DNA of 64,000 nucleotides from Isoperla grammatica (taxonomy: Eukaryota > Arthropoda > Insecta > Plecoptera > Perlodidae): assembly GCA_945910005.1 (NCBI GenBank), contig OX246739.1:8966139-9030138 (forward strand), in the 5' to 3' direction. The notes under the pieces were generated by a model. It saw nothing but the letters and a program-made list of their open reading frames with translations, did no database searches and had not been told where the DNA came from. The stretch's first letter is position 1. Each line of letters begins with the position of its first letter. This document shows, in pieces, positions 23,501 to 36,669 of this stretch. The translations under genes and the position numbers were made by a program.

Positions 23501-26382
23501 TAAATTGTATACTTTAATCTTTAAAAACCAAAATTTGTTTACACAAACTCAATCTGTCTTCCTTTCACCTTTTCTCTTTCTCTCTCTTAATTAAGGATTA
23601 ATAAAGTTTTCTTATCAAAAATTCATATTTTATGTACCGGTTCTTATTTTCTACATATTCAGTTACAATTTAAATAAGTTTGACTTTCATACAAATAATA
23701 CTGAATTACAATATAAACGATTTATTCATATGGTTTGAGAACAATGAGTATTTCTAAGTGAATGGTGTCCAATTTTTGTGCCAAGACAACCATCGAAACA
23801 TTCCTAGGAACGCCTTTACTAGCCAGTAAATCGTGACTTAGAAGTGCTCGCATAGATAGATAAGTGCAGACAATGATGTAGCATGACATTCAGAGTGCGT
23901 GCATAACGGAAACGGGAACGAGAATCAAATTCAGCGAAACGAATTAAGCCGCTAGACTCAATCGTTAGGCTGCTATTCGATACTCCAACACAGATTGAAA
24001 TAAAATAATCTACCAGAGTCGAAAAACGATCGGGACAGGGGGTGAGAGAAATGATTACACCGAAGTGAACGATGCGTCGCGGAGACAAAGATAAGAAGGG
24101 TGGAAATAACTGAATGGAACGAAGAGATTAGGGAAGAGAGGGGGGGGGCGATTGAGGGTGTATTGACCGAGGGGAGGGGAGGAGACCAGCGTGATTGACT
24201 CGCAGTAGCGTGATAGACATTCGTTCGTGCGCTTTTTACTGGTAGCATGTTGGCGCCTAATTGTCTAATCGATTAACAAAGGTCTCCAAATTAAATGCTC
24301 GTTCAACGCAGTTGAATAATTGGTGCATTTCCTACTCGAGTAAGCCTAAGCGTCCTCCCTTGTTTCAATCTTCGCTGATTAAACTCACTGTCCTGATGAA
24401 GTTATGGCTGCGGACGTACGCACAAAACTGTTCAGGCTGTGGTAAACGGATACTGATTAGAGGTACTGATAGCTGTAAGCGTACGCACAGCAGTATTTGT
24501 TCTCTGATAAGAGCATATTCAGATTGTTTTATTATTATTATTATTTTTTCTACATACGTGTGTTTTGATAACAAAATTCACTTGTTTTTAATTTTATTTT
24601 TTCTAGAAAAAATTGGAATTTAAACTTTCATTGTACTCTTTTCCATATATTTTTAGTATTACAACGAGGTTGTTATTTTATTCCCGTACATGAATATAAG
24701 ACGCTGTTTTAATGTGGGCTTAATAATTGAATAAAAATAAAGTATTTAAGTTCAAAACTGAAGAAGTATGGACTCAGTTTCAAATTTAATTACAAAATGT
24801 TTAGAAATTAACTGCGAGCAGTTTATGTTAAAGTCAAAAACTTCATGTCTCTGCTCTGTACAATATTTCTATTGTACCCATTTGCTTAGATAGACAGCAT
24901 TGTTCGGTAATTCGTGGAGCACATTGTAATTATTCCCAGACTGTCTCGTTCGTGAGTATTAAATCTAAAAATTTGAGGTTCTTTAGTTTATGGTTGTAAA
25001 GAAGCCCCCTTTTCGTCAGCGCACGCTACAGGACAGGCTTAAAAGTGAAGCTCCCTTTGATAAAATTTCAAGAGTCGAAATCAATACACTGTATCTAAAA
25101 GCAGAGAGGAAGCACCACCTCAGTTTGAACCTATCCAACGGGAAAATTGCGCAATTTGAAAGTAAACGAGCGTAAAAAAGTAATTACACACTGGTTAATT
25201 ATTTACACATGCATTATCATTAAAGCGTATTGTCGAAGAGCAAGCATTTTATGTTCGCTTGAAAACCCACACTAAGCTTTCACTTCACGCTTGATCGCAT
25301 TTCAAATGTGTAGTAGGCCATGATGGTGGACTCTGCCAGAAACCCGTCTCAAATATATTCAACAGCAATGTTTCGAACTGTTATTCGAATGGCCATTCTA
25401 AGCTTGATTTTGAATTCCGAACAGGCAAAGACATTTCTCGAGGGAGAGCTCGTTCTTTTCTTTGCAGTACCGCATAGCAGGACTTGCACACAGGTTCGAA
25501 CCTAACGTCTGCCAAAAGGTTCTTTGACAAAATAACCTGCAATGTCTCCGCAACGGGAGGGGGGGGGGGGGGGGGACACGGTTGGTTTATTAATGTATTC
25601 GGGTTGCGTATCACAGCCATAGAGAATTGCATTCACTTATCTAAGGGTGTTGGGTATATTAAGATGCAAGGAATGGTCTGAGGGTTGCGGTGGTTAACAT
25701 ATGGGTTTCACAGTCACATTACATCCTATCACTACCTTATCTCTTATCTGGATGTGGATCGCTGTTTAATATGCGTTAAGGGGTGACCTTTAAGCCTTTT
25801 ACTGCACGATGTTTACTGATAGCTATGCGAGGCTTCAGAAGATTTTTATAGGCGCAGTTAGATGTGAATCAAGTTTTTATAACGATAGATATAGTGGATA
25901 GACATGTATATCTAGCTCAAACATCGAAATAAAAATCAGTAGAGTTACTTGTTAATAAAAATGTTTTGAACTTATTGTACAATCATTAACGTTGCCGAAA
26001 GTATTAAATATCGTTATATCTAGAATACAAAGAAACCCGTTGCCTCAAGCCTGCTCCACCCTGTAGAGCAAGACCTGTAGGTCCGAGTCCTGGGCTGTTT
26101 TTTTGTTTTGTTTCTCTTTTGCTAGTGTAAAACAAGGAAGTAGCAATTTAAAGAATGATTGTGCACCTACAATTATATCGTCCTGAAAGATCGACCTACT
26201 TACACGTCAACCCAGTCCCTTAGCAGTGGCATATCATCCCAACGGCCACATCGTACGTATATTCGATTGTGTTTCAATTTAATATTCTTACAGCATTTGA
26301 GACCACTTCAACTCTTGAGGAGACGTTGGTCTGGACCGACGGAAACTGTCTAATGAGACCCCAGAGAGAGAGAGAGAGAAAG
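20525..26382. other. Non-coding sequence
   Basis: No supported gene. A small CpG-rich patch lies at 22340-22440 in otherwise AT-rich DNA. There is a 9-G run at 24140-24148 and a 17-G run at 25559-25575. A B-box-like GGTCCGAGTCC is at about 26081-26091. The frame at 24990-25175 is hydrophilic and starts with ATG but has no recognisable domain. Confidence 0.5.
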
Positions 26383-26484
26383 AATTATGTCTGCTCAGTC
26401 TGTTGGAAAGGGTGCGATATCCAGTACATTGGACAGAGTAGCCACTCCATTGACGTCCGGATTAAAGACATCAAGATAGACTGA
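26383..26484 (+). pseudogene. Fragment resembling a GIY-YIG nuclease of a Penelope element
   Basis: The frame reads YVCSVCWKGCDIQYIGQSS and then HSIDVRIKDI before a stop. Two cysteines followed by YIGQ, a short gap, then an arginine-containing helix is the pattern C..C..YIGQT.R....R.KEH, found in GIY-YIG domains of Penelope-like retroelements. Only about 34 residues match, the upstream half of the domain is missing, and no reverse transcriptase is nearby. If real, it is a dead remnant. Chance similarity is possible. Confidence 0.4.
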
Positions 26485-28451
26485 AATCAGCAGCCATAAC
26501 TTCGTCCAACTGGGAGAACGTCCGTGGGTGAATGGACGCTACTTTGAATGGGGTAGGATGGGAGGGAGAGAGAGAGGGCAATGAGGCTGACGTGGGAGGA
26601 ACATAACTTTTAAAATTGATACGTTGAACAAGACGTGATTCGTCATATCATACGAAGTATGTATGTATACTATGCCAGCACGTATCTCGTGACCAGAGAT
26701 ATTGAAATACTACTTTATAACATAGTTTAAATAAAAATAATTTAATTGCAAATAAATTCAAATACATATATTATGTTACAGAAATGACGGTATTCAATTT
26801 TCAGGAGATTTCGCTACCTACAGAGATGATTGTCATTATCGATATAGGAGAAACCTTCTTCTAATACAATATATAATAGGCTTCCTGCAGGTGACTTCAA
26901 AAACTTGAATCTGTGGCAATCACCATGATTAAACTTTTTCTCGCAAGTATCAGCAACGTTATTTTTTTGATAACCTGTGGCTTGTCCCCCAGCGTAATTA
27001 ATTTTTTTCATTGTGGCGACTTCCAAAAAGTCTAGAATAGCTTTATATTTCTATACAATTACCACTGTAATGACGGGGTTTTTGCTTTGATCCGTCAACT
27101 TTAATATATACCACAACAAAAAACCTAATTAATAAATACGAGCTCTACAATTTTGTATACCTAGGTGTACACATTTGTGTATACGTATTCAAACATGAAT
27201 GAGAGCTCATTAAATTTACATTTAAGCTTTAATGAAAGAAAACATTAACGTAGCCATACACCTAGAAATGGAAGCATAAATGGACGTGTTACTCACTCAT
27301 AACATCACTAGTTGGCCGCGCAGATACATCAAGAGTAAAGTGGACGGGAATGTACAATGTTCTATAGACGGTTCGTATGGTAAAAGGTGACTATAACCAT
27401 CCTCATTAGAAGAAATGTAAAATATATACATTTTTAAAAATTATTCTGCAATTAAAATAATTAAAGAAATTGTCTTAAATTAAGTCTGATTAACAAATAA
27501 GGATTTAACGAAGGACTCAAGTGATATCTGAAACATTTTTCCATGGTCAAGATTTATCATAATTATGATTAATGCTACTCCCACAATTATTTGCAAAATG
27601 GTTGATTATTGGAATACGAAAATGTGGTTGTTTTCAGCTGCCTCAACTGTATATTGTGTAAGTAACACCAGTGGTTATCGGTATCGAAAACAAATAGGAG
27701 CGAGATAATATCATATTATACTAATAATATGGCTTAAAATAAAACATGTTCATTTTTTACATTTCAGTGGTGTACCAGAACTTTTAAACTAATTGACCGC
27801 GGTAAAGCACAAGTGTCGGCTGAAATTATTGCTTGATTCGTCTATTACGTGCAAAACCTGCACAAGACATATTTTAAATCGTTAATTCATGTAACACGCC
27901 TTCCGTACATTAGGGTACAATATCCTATCAATCAATAATAATAAAATGTAAATTAACCAGCCCATGTTAAATGTACCTTCATGTAACTAACCAATATTTC
28001 AATTGTCCGTAATAAATCTTGTAAGATATCCCACAGCGAAGATCGGTCTTAAGTACAGGGCTTGGTTACCAAGATATACGGCTTGAAAGACTCGAGGTAG
28101 CTCTGGTGTCATATTATTCTGTACGGTTGTATAGTTCTGTAACGTTGTTTTCTCCTTCGGCCAAAACAACCGTCCTGGTCGATTGTAGAGGCCCAATGAC
28201 TGCAGCGACAGTGAGGGAGGAGTGGGGGGGGGGGGTCATGTCGTGGTCTGTCGAAGCGTGTCGACTGTGCGAGCGAGAGAGAGATAGAGAAAGGACACAG
28301 AAGACTCGCCTGTCAAATTTTGGAAATAAGCTCGACCGTTTTCGCGGGGAATTGTCCACCGAGGGTAATATTAGCCGCTTCCGTGCATGGAGGAGAAATA
28401 AGGTCTACAAGAATGTGAATGCGTGAGGTTGGTAACAATACCTCGTCCTAC
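26485..28451. other. Non-coding sequence
   Basis: No supported gene. A 12-G run lies at 28224-28235, followed by GA-rich sequence to about 28310. Frames at 26814-27026, 27999-28196 and 28106-28426 lack domains. Confidence 0.5.
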
Positions 28452-28614
28452 CAGTGGCGGCTCGTGAGGTGAGGCAAGTGGGGCTGAGCCTCAACAAAAA
28501 CATGTAATGTTTTCTGGTTAGTATATTTTTGACATAGTATGACGGAATGTGGTTTTCTGTTTTTAACACTTTTATTCTAAATCCCATCAAAAAAATTGTT
28601 TAAGAGCCGCCATT
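28452..28614. mobile_element. Small hAT-like DNA-transposon remnant
   Basis: The left end CAGTGGCGGCTCGTG is typical of hAT-type inverted ends. About 160 bp on, GAGCCGCCA (28604-28612) pairs with it as an inverted repeat, although the last bases are not conserved. A second internal inverted pair, TGAGGC and GCCTCA, lies close to the left end. No eight-base duplication is recognisable, so the right end is decayed or truncated. Confidence 0.42.
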
Positions 28615-30087
28615 TCCTCCAATACCAACACCGCGCCCTTCGAGAGTTAAGTGATAACTGAGAAATCTATATAAGTGTACTACTTATGATATTATTTTCT
28701 AGTGTTATTTTAGATGTCAGTTTATTTTTTTGTTTCTAATGTATACGGAACACTCAGTCGACTGATAATAGTAAACTTTGAAATTAATAATCTTTCGAAT
28801 GATTTTTTTTACATAAATGACACTCAGTTTACGTTTATCTTTTTAAGATTTATTTTATATCCTGATACCCCTGCATTATTTAAAAATTTGTCTGTTTAAA
28901 TTTTATTTTATATTACCTACCAACAAAATTTTAAATTTTCATAATGTAATAACTATCTGTGACGAAACCTCATAATCCATGATCTATCCAGTATCGGCGA
29001 TGATAGCGGAAGGGTAGGGATAAACAGTTATCTCTAATCTCCTCAACCCACCCTCATCCCTCCTATCGACCCAGCTATTTCAAAGTGACACTCGCTTATT
29101 GGTTTACGTAAGGAAATTCCAAGGAAGGAAATTAGCATGGTTGGTCATGAGAGTGGAAGAGCACGTGATACGCATAGACGCGATCACGGGGACAGGTTTC
29201 CTCTTGCTGATCTAGGAATTCACGGGACAGGAAATTTAATCAAGTCCTGAGGTTTGATTTGTGTACTCAAATAAGACAGATCAAAGATAGTCCGCTGGTG
29301 GTAATTCAAACAACTATGTGCGACGGAAACGGTTTGAGTATCCATTATTCGTGGGCAAGTATTAAGTTCACATGGTGGGGTGCATATTCAAGTTGAGCAG
29401 TGACCTGGGTTATTGTGTATGCTCAAGTGAAGTGTAGCGAAATCATGATTAATACAAGCTTTGTTGATTGAATATATGAGAAGACCACTTGCACTGCATT
29501 GTGCTTGACTAAATTTACATTATTGAGTATAAACGTGAGCCACCGACGTAAAATTACTCACCACACCAGAATTGCACACAATTTCGAGTTGTGAGTTTCC
29601 TCTGAAGGAGCAGAAACTTACTAGAGTATCATATTTTGTGAATGGGTCACAGAAAAATCCATATGAATGGGCTCCAACAAACAGACAGACCAAAAAATGC
29701 TATATTTCATGAATTTGATTTATGTGAAAAGTTGTCTACTATGTCAAAACAAAGAAAAACATATTCAAATATTATGCGCTTTCCTTTGTAACTTATACGG
29801 TGTCGTTCTGTTTTATGCTCATCGAATATACAAACACATGAATCTAATGGCAACAGGGTTCTTTGCAAACATGAAGTAGAAGATGCAGCAGCAGATCTTT
29901 ATTGCATGCGTAGCTTAGAACGAGCCAAATACAGCTAAAACCCAGGGAAAGTCTCGTAATAATCTAATAGCTTCGTCTAGTTGGCGGAGGAGATGGAAAT
30001 GTGGCGGCGAAGTTGCAGCTTCCAAGAAACCTGAGATGCGTATAGTTCACCACGGAACATGGCGGTTCTTATTTGAAATTAGTGTCA
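28615..30087. other. Non-coding sequence
   Basis: No gene supported. The block at 28960-29240 is less AT-rich than its flanks and includes GGGACAGGAAA near 29222, which recurs beside the hairpin at 34.5 kb. Confidence 0.45.
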
Positions 30088-30152
30088 AGATAGCTCGGTG
30101 TTAGAACACAAAGCTTGCATTCTGGAGATCGCGGTTTTGATTACCGACACTG
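30088..30152 (+). repeat. tRNA-like SINE head, plus strand
   Basis: TAGCTCGGTGTTAG (30091-30104) is a good A box. CGGTTTTGATTACC (30132-30145) is a decayed B box at the right distance. A matching minus-strand head lies about 250 bp downstream. Confidence 0.45.
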
Positions 30153-30354
30153 GATAATTCACTGATAATAATTTAATAATATTTCATAGAAAACTTTCCG
30201 AAGGAGAATCCATGTCCTTCAAAATTAGTGACTAACTGGGTCGTGCGGTATTTTGAATCGTTGGGAAGGAATGTCCGAAAGCTGTCAGTATGATTAAATC
30301 CCAGCCTTATCAGTTGTGACTGAGGAAAACCTTGGAAAAGCTTTAGTCGTGACT

Positions 30355-30402
30355 GTTGGTTTAAACCAGGGACATCTCGCGTCTTACCGCTGAGCCAATT
30401 GT
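30355..30402 (-). repeat. tRNA-like SINE head, minus strand
   Basis: On the minus strand TTGGCTCAGCGGTAAGAC (30381-30398) is an almost perfect tRNA D-arm and A box. The B-box region, GGTTTAAACC, is decayed. It faces the plus-strand head at 30.1 kb. Confidence 0.45.
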
Positions 30403-30779
30403 ATCGTCATATTAAATGTTACTGAAGTTTTTTGTTTGTTGAGGGAACCGTTATTCATCAGATGCAAATACACAGATTCATCAAGTCCTTATAATTTACA
30501 AAAGATGCATGTTTTCTGATGTTTCTTATAAACACCAAATAATGCATCAACATATGTAATACATGTCCCCATAGTCACCCAAATACAACTGGAAATAAGA
30601 AAAATTACATGTATGACATCCTTCGGAGCATTTAGTATTAACCAATATTATACAATCTAACGTGAATTATGTCTACTCATTATATGCGCAAAAGGCGATC
30701 CATATGCCTGATATGTATAACGTTCATCAACTCATGTGGATTTTATCTCATAATAAAAAAGTATACAATACTTGTTTTA
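30403..30779. other. Non-coding sequence
   Basis: AT-rich; nothing recognisable. Confidence 0.5.
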
Positions 30780-30925
30780 TGCCTCTAACTTCAATGCCCA
30801 GTTAAAGTGTTAAGTAAATTTAACTGTCGGGTAAGCCAAGTTTGGTGTATTTCTATTGGCCGTTGTCATGGTGAAAACAATTTAATTGAAAAGTAGATTT
30901 TAACTGGACATTGAAATACCGGCCC
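30780..30925. mobile_element. MITE with long inverted ends
   Basis: About 146 bp. TTCAATGCCCAGTTAAA on the left pairs with TTTAACTGGACATTGAA on the right with one mismatch. The right end, on the other strand, begins GGGCCGGTATTTCAATG, so the terminal bases belong to the same GGGCCGG class as the element at 10304. The outermost left bases are decayed. Flanks are TTA and TAA, consistent with a TWA target. Confidence 0.6.
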
Positions 30926-33900
30926 TAAACCAGCCAAATACTATTGCGAATGTTTGCTTAGAAAGTGTCTAGTCTAATATTGTGTTTAATCCGTCTCGTA
31001 AACGGAGCTCTTTATTTTACTACGTGCAAGATTAAGATGCGGTTTAGTACTTTGTAGTTAACGCGCTCGTTGGTGATGCGACCAGTGAATTAAGCAACTC
31101 TAAAGCTTTATTAAGGGAAAACCGCCAATAGCCGCGTTAATTACAAACGCCTTCAAATATTCCCTAATCGCAGACGTTGACGGGTAGCATAAATCATCCT
31201 GTGATGCATGAATCGATTTTCGTGTCACTCTTGAGACGTCTGGGCCTGAATACACTTTTTGAACCTCGTATATTCACCGAAAATAGGCTAAGGATGTTTT
31301 TATGAAAAAATATAGAAGTATTGAATGATCGATGTGATAAAACTTGTTTAGTTAAGAAAGTGGTTTTAGAATTGTGTTTTACGTCGTTCTAGTTTCACTT
31401 CGACGTTGTCGTATATTGTAATTTAATGGTGTAAACACATTTTATCTGCATTTACGTCTAGACGTGGTTTTTATGTGGGTTTTCTTGTCATTACACACCT
31501 AGAAATAGATTTATTGTGTATGACCTGTTTGGAAAAACTGTTTAATTGGAATATTAAAGGATAAGGGGTTTCAGTGAAAATCAAGACCTCTATGTTGAAA
31601 CTGTCTCATTATAAGTTTAATAATAACTTTGTTAAAACATTTGTACAAATAGAATTACATAAAGTTACGTGCATATAAATACGTTCAAAGAGAACCCCTC
31701 TATTATTCATATGCATAAACCCACAATCTTCTTTAAAAAAAACATGCTCTCCTATCATTAAATAGAGAATAGCGTACTGAATGCATGTCAGCACTAAAAG
31801 CATTGTGACGCATTATGGTACCGCTACGAAACACAGTTAATTATAATGCTAGTAATTAAACATAACACACTTTAAAAGGTTTCTCTATAGCTGACCGTGT
31901 AACGAGATGTCAATAATGATAGTGGGGGAGTTGTGCGCGGTATGCTAGCTACGACTCATTTGTAGGGTAGCCACTAGCCTAGTATGGAAATGTTTTGTTT
32001 TAAAGTATAACTTGTTTTTGTAAATATTGATATTTGCTAAGTTAGCATTTCCACTGACTTTGTGACAATTTGTAATGACATCGTAACATGCCGGTGTTGT
32101 ATGTTGTAGTTTATGGGCTGTAACGTAATAACCTGGTAAAATATTAAAACAAAAGTCCGTAAAAGGCTTGAACAATGCTATTACCCACATTCTGTAACAG
32201 ATGATGATTGTTTTGTATATATCTGAATCCAGTCTGATCTCTATAACAAATTGGTTTACTGGTGGTTTATTTGTCGTTAGTTGTGACTGAAGGAGGTGCA
32301 TACGCCCCCCTATCCCTCCTTTTAATTTATCGTCCCTCCCATCTGTCTAGTTATCCAATCTTCTCCCCCGTATTGGTCCCGTGATAAAATATTTCCAGGG
32401 TAGTTCTGCCTGTCGTACGAGAAGACAAAGTGGTCGATGTTATGTGGCATTACTAAAAAATAATCAGTTAACAATCTGAACTAAATAATCCAATCTTATT
32501 TCGAAGCAATTTCGAGTATTTGGTTCAGAATCAAAGAAAATAGACATAGCAAGAAGCAAAGAGAAAATTTTTGATCGGAGACGCTGGCAAAATTGTCCAA
32601 CAAGAAGGTGGATTCAATATTTTTTTTAAACCAATTGCTTTCCGGATAGACCATCTATCCTATTGATAAGGTACTAAAAAAACCTTCAACTCAGGAACGT
32701 CGCTTGTGCTGTGAATTATTGTATCGTCTGAATCTAGACAGGCGAACATATAAAAACCCGACACTGCGAATGTCGTTTGATGGTCGCTATGCTCATCTTC
32801 TCCTTTGTTAAAAATAATAGCAATTTTCGTTTCGCAGACATTTATCAGAAAAACATGATACATTCTCTTAAACTGTAGGTTGTTACTAAATCTATAGAAT
32901 GAATATACTGCGCTATAAGAATAACAATGTGTTTGATACACTGAGGCTAACTTAAATCTTCTTCAAAGGCGTCGTTTTATTTATTGTTGTTGTACAAGTT
33001 GTGGTTTGGTTAAACACAAGTTTAAATAGCTAGAATAATGTGATTCAACTCTCACTAAAGAAGGATGGGGGTTGAATTTGACTGACAATTTACTATCGTA
33101 CCATACAATATGATTGTTTGGATACATAAATCAGTGAACTATTCGTTTGAAATGGAATACGATAAAAATATGAGGAAGAAATATAATTGCAAATTCTTCC
33201 CATAAACTTATACTAGTTAGCCAGTGTGTCCATATCGTCTATTGGCTTATGTCCCAAAGAGATTTTAATCCAATAAATATGTACTTATTCGTGGTGTACA
33301 GTACACAACGGTTGGAGCATACTAGGCTCGTTACGGACGTGAGCTGTGGTCCAATACCGTGATATTAGATATTGGAACGTTGCAAATAAAAGTGATTTTT
33401 AGTATTTGGGATATCTCTTCTAATTGTAAAGGCTTACTTTGAATGAAGCCATTCAGTGTACCCCATTTTCTGCTACCAGCAACGAAACGTTAATCAGGCT
33501 TAAAGGTTTAATCATTTGTATGCCATCAAAATAGGCATAGAAAGTTACGTAATACCATTTGATCTTGGTTTTAGTACGGCTTCGAGAATGGTAATTTATA
33601 TTTGTGATTAAAGTATTCTATTATTTTTATATATTATTGTTATGGAATGTATAATATTTAATAAATAATTGAACAATTGGTTACGCAATTAATTAACGAT
33701 GTTATGTTATTAGAATTGAAATGAATGAAATATGAAAATATGCAATAATACAGTAATAACCGTTGAACATTTTTCCTTTTTTTGTCCACTTCATTTTAGA
33801 ATCAATACAAACGGACAAATACTTAACTTTCTTACTTACTTTAAATACTTAACCTAAATACTTACACAGTAAGAAGTGAACGAGCTTCGTAATAGTAATA

Positions 33901-34536
33901 TTAGTTATTTCAGTAGTAAGGATTTATACGTTTCCAGTTGATTTCAATAATACACATAAATAAATAGTAATGGCAACATATAATATGTTTTACCAAAATA
34001 AATATAGTACTTTGAAAAAAGGAACACAAACGCGCATAACAGTGAGTTTAGGTAAATAAATTCAGACTATCTTTCTCCATCTTGATTACTGTATCTGTCT
34101 GTTGGCGAAGCACGGGACTTCCTTTAGCTGGAGCGTTCTCCTTTGTATTTGCATTGAGCCTTGGATTTCTTGTGCTTGTTTTTCTTATTTCATTATTGGT
34201 TAAGTTGTGTCCTAGTTGGAGTTTTTATCGTATGCAGGTTTCCTTGCCTTAATAAAGCTGAGTGCGGTCTTAATCGGAAGTCACCAAGTGATTTGTTTCA
34301 TTTACACCAATTACTTGATTTGATAGATACACTGCAAAACTGTTAAATTGTGGGTGTAATGTGTCGTTCTATAAATTAAATTAACACATGATATATAATG
34401 TCACATATTGACGTTTGTCGTTATAAAAAAATAAACAAGTCGTTTCCTATTTGTATTTCGACCCCTAATCAATTGCACTTTAGACACAAAGTTAGGCTAA
34501 AGAGGGTATGGGCATGCTCATAACCCTACACTGGCA
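30926..34536. other. Non-coding sequence
   Basis: No gene supported. The block at 31010-31200 is unusually balanced in base composition and rich in homeodomain-type TTAAT/ATTA cores, so a conserved regulatory element is possible but unproved. The frame at 31945-32301 (minus, 118 residues) has no recognisable domain. Confidence 0.45.
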
Positions 34537-34566
34537 GTCCTGTCCTGTCCCATGACAGGACAGGAC
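34537..34566. repeat. Perfect 13-bp stem hairpin of GTCCT/AGGAC repeats
   Basis: GTCCTGTCCTGTC and GACAGGACAGGAC are perfect inverted copies separated by CCAT. A further GGGACAGGAAAA follows at about 34572. The arms are themselves tandem GTCCT units. Probably the end or centre of a decayed palindromic transposon. Confidence 0.75.
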
Positions 34567-36551
34567 ATTCCGGGACAGGAAAATCACAATAAAATTGAAA
34601 TTGAAGATACAGTGCAGCAATAAAATACAAACTTTGTTCATCAGATGAGTTTCTTTGCTAAGAGACTGAGTTAATGTTATTGTTGTTGGTGAAGAATATG
34701 AGAATGAGCTTTACAAAGTCTCCTCCACAATTTGGTATTATTAGCTAGGTCCATTGTTTTCCATATAACGATTACATGTGCTAGATCCAATACTATCGGA
34801 AGCTGGAACGTAATATACCTGTTACATCAAAATTATGCAATGAAAAATCGCGAAATAAAAACGCCATACAAATTGTAATAGAAATATTATATACATAATT
34901 ATAGTGTTCGTTGGAGTTTACTATTTTGCTATTCATTTATAAATTATATTTTTTAAAAATCTTTTTATGTCCAGTCGTAAGTATTGCAATACACACATGA
35001 AAACATGAACATGAAAACATATCATAATCTTATGTCATCAATGTTCAAATTCGAATAGATGTATTAATTGGTAAATCTATAAAATGTATGTACACATCGC
35101 CATACATAAAGTGAGGAATCTCTCTTTTATTTTCTTCTTTATTTGTATTCTTCTTTAAATTCTTCTTTAAATTCTTCTTTAATATCAGCAGTGTTACTGC
35201 AATATTTGAAATAACCTGGTATTGTAAATTCTATGAACATAAGTCCGTATAAGCTTCGAATTCTTTGAAAGAACATGCAGCAATATCCGATAGCATTTTA
35301 CGCCCTCTTCGAAACCAGGGTTACGAGGAGAGGAAGGGGAGGTAAATATGAGTTTAATCTCAGAAACTCAACAACGTGTTTAGGTTCGGTTTACGAAAGA
35401 TACACACAACAGCTGCACCATAAAATACGTAGAATAATTCCATTAGCTGGAGATAAAAGTCTCGTTAACTCTCCTTGCTGTTCGTATTCCAGAGAGCTTA
35501 GGACCAAAATTATGCATCCCTCCTCGCTAAAGGTTTCTTGTTTTTAAAGCTTGCAAAACTTTTAGCTAAGGTTTCAATTTTTAAAGACATTATTTTTTTA
35601 TCAGACCTGATACCTAGTATCACAGTTTAGTTTAATAAGATTTACTGAAAATTGAGAATAATATTTTAATGAAGGGTTTCATTTAAGCCCATAGTTAATT
35701 TAAATTTCAAATGAAGTTTCATTTTGAGAGGAGTTTAGTTTCTTCCCAGCCAAACTCACTTAAAATTGAAAAATGTTCGGATTAAAATTAATCTCGTTAA
35801 TAGAGGGTAGAGAACGGCCATCTATCTATCTCACCCCTCTGTCGCTGGATAGCCGGGTCCACGGCTTAAACAAGTAGCCGCCTCGCGGCCGTACTTAACG
35901 TTAATAATCAGCGTTGCCGACTTTATTAGTAGTTATTCATCATCTCATATGGTAATACCCTATTTAGCATCACGTTCGAGACAGAAAAAATCATAACTAC
36001 CCTGATATATTAACTTAACAATTAACGACCAGGGCATCGTATAACATGGACCTCGCGATAAAGATGTGTGTGTCTATAGGCGCTATTGCGGCTCCTAACC
36101 CTGATTAAAGTATCGTTTATCCAACGCGTCATTAAGAATATCCGTCGTCGAAAACAAGGGTGTGTAAATATTTTCATACTGAGCTTAACGAACCACATCA
36201 GAGTTTGAAAGGGAACATGTTTTTCAAGAATTAACAATTTACATATTAATGACCCCCGGGGGCACAATTGTTGGAGGGGGATGAGTGGAGGGGAAGGGAG
36301 TTGGTAGGGCTTTGTTGTGGTATGTCGTTAAATAATAATCGTTGAATTAGAATCATATTTGATTCAATAAACAACATCAATGGAATCATGTTTTAAAAAT
36401 TTCAAAGGACAAACGAATTGTTAATTCATCATACGGTTTAGGCACCCACGTGTATAGACAATGTGTGTACTGGCATCGAAACTTAAATACCTCAAATGCA
36501 AGTGCCATCAATTAAATTTATTTCGTCAGTGTTTTATTTCAATCACACTGT
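34567..36551. other. Non-coding sequence with a 12-bp triplet repeat
   Basis: At 35147-35182 the unit ATTCTTCTTTAA is repeated three times. The block 35760-36260 is less AT-rich and contains several CG-containing words, possibly a regulatory element. Frames at 35275-35547 and 36022-36267 are unsupported. Confidence 0.5.
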
Positions 36552-36669
36552 AGACTAGCAGTTTCACTGTTTATTTATAACCTATGTTTTAGTAGCTTGC
36601 AATTGAAACTAGACTATCAGTTTCACTGTTTATTTATAACCTAGGTTTTAGTAGCTTGCAATTGAAACT
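36552..36669. repeat. 59-bp tandem duplication
   Basis: Two adjacent 59-bp copies (36552-36610 and 36611-36669) differ at two positions. The third copy stops after two or three bases. A recent local duplication with no coding. Confidence 0.88.

Noticed and set aside
23819..24248. Overlapping minus-strand frames in a GC-richer patch
   Set aside because: Low-complexity, serine-rich, no domain. Two frames overlap, as expected from local composition.
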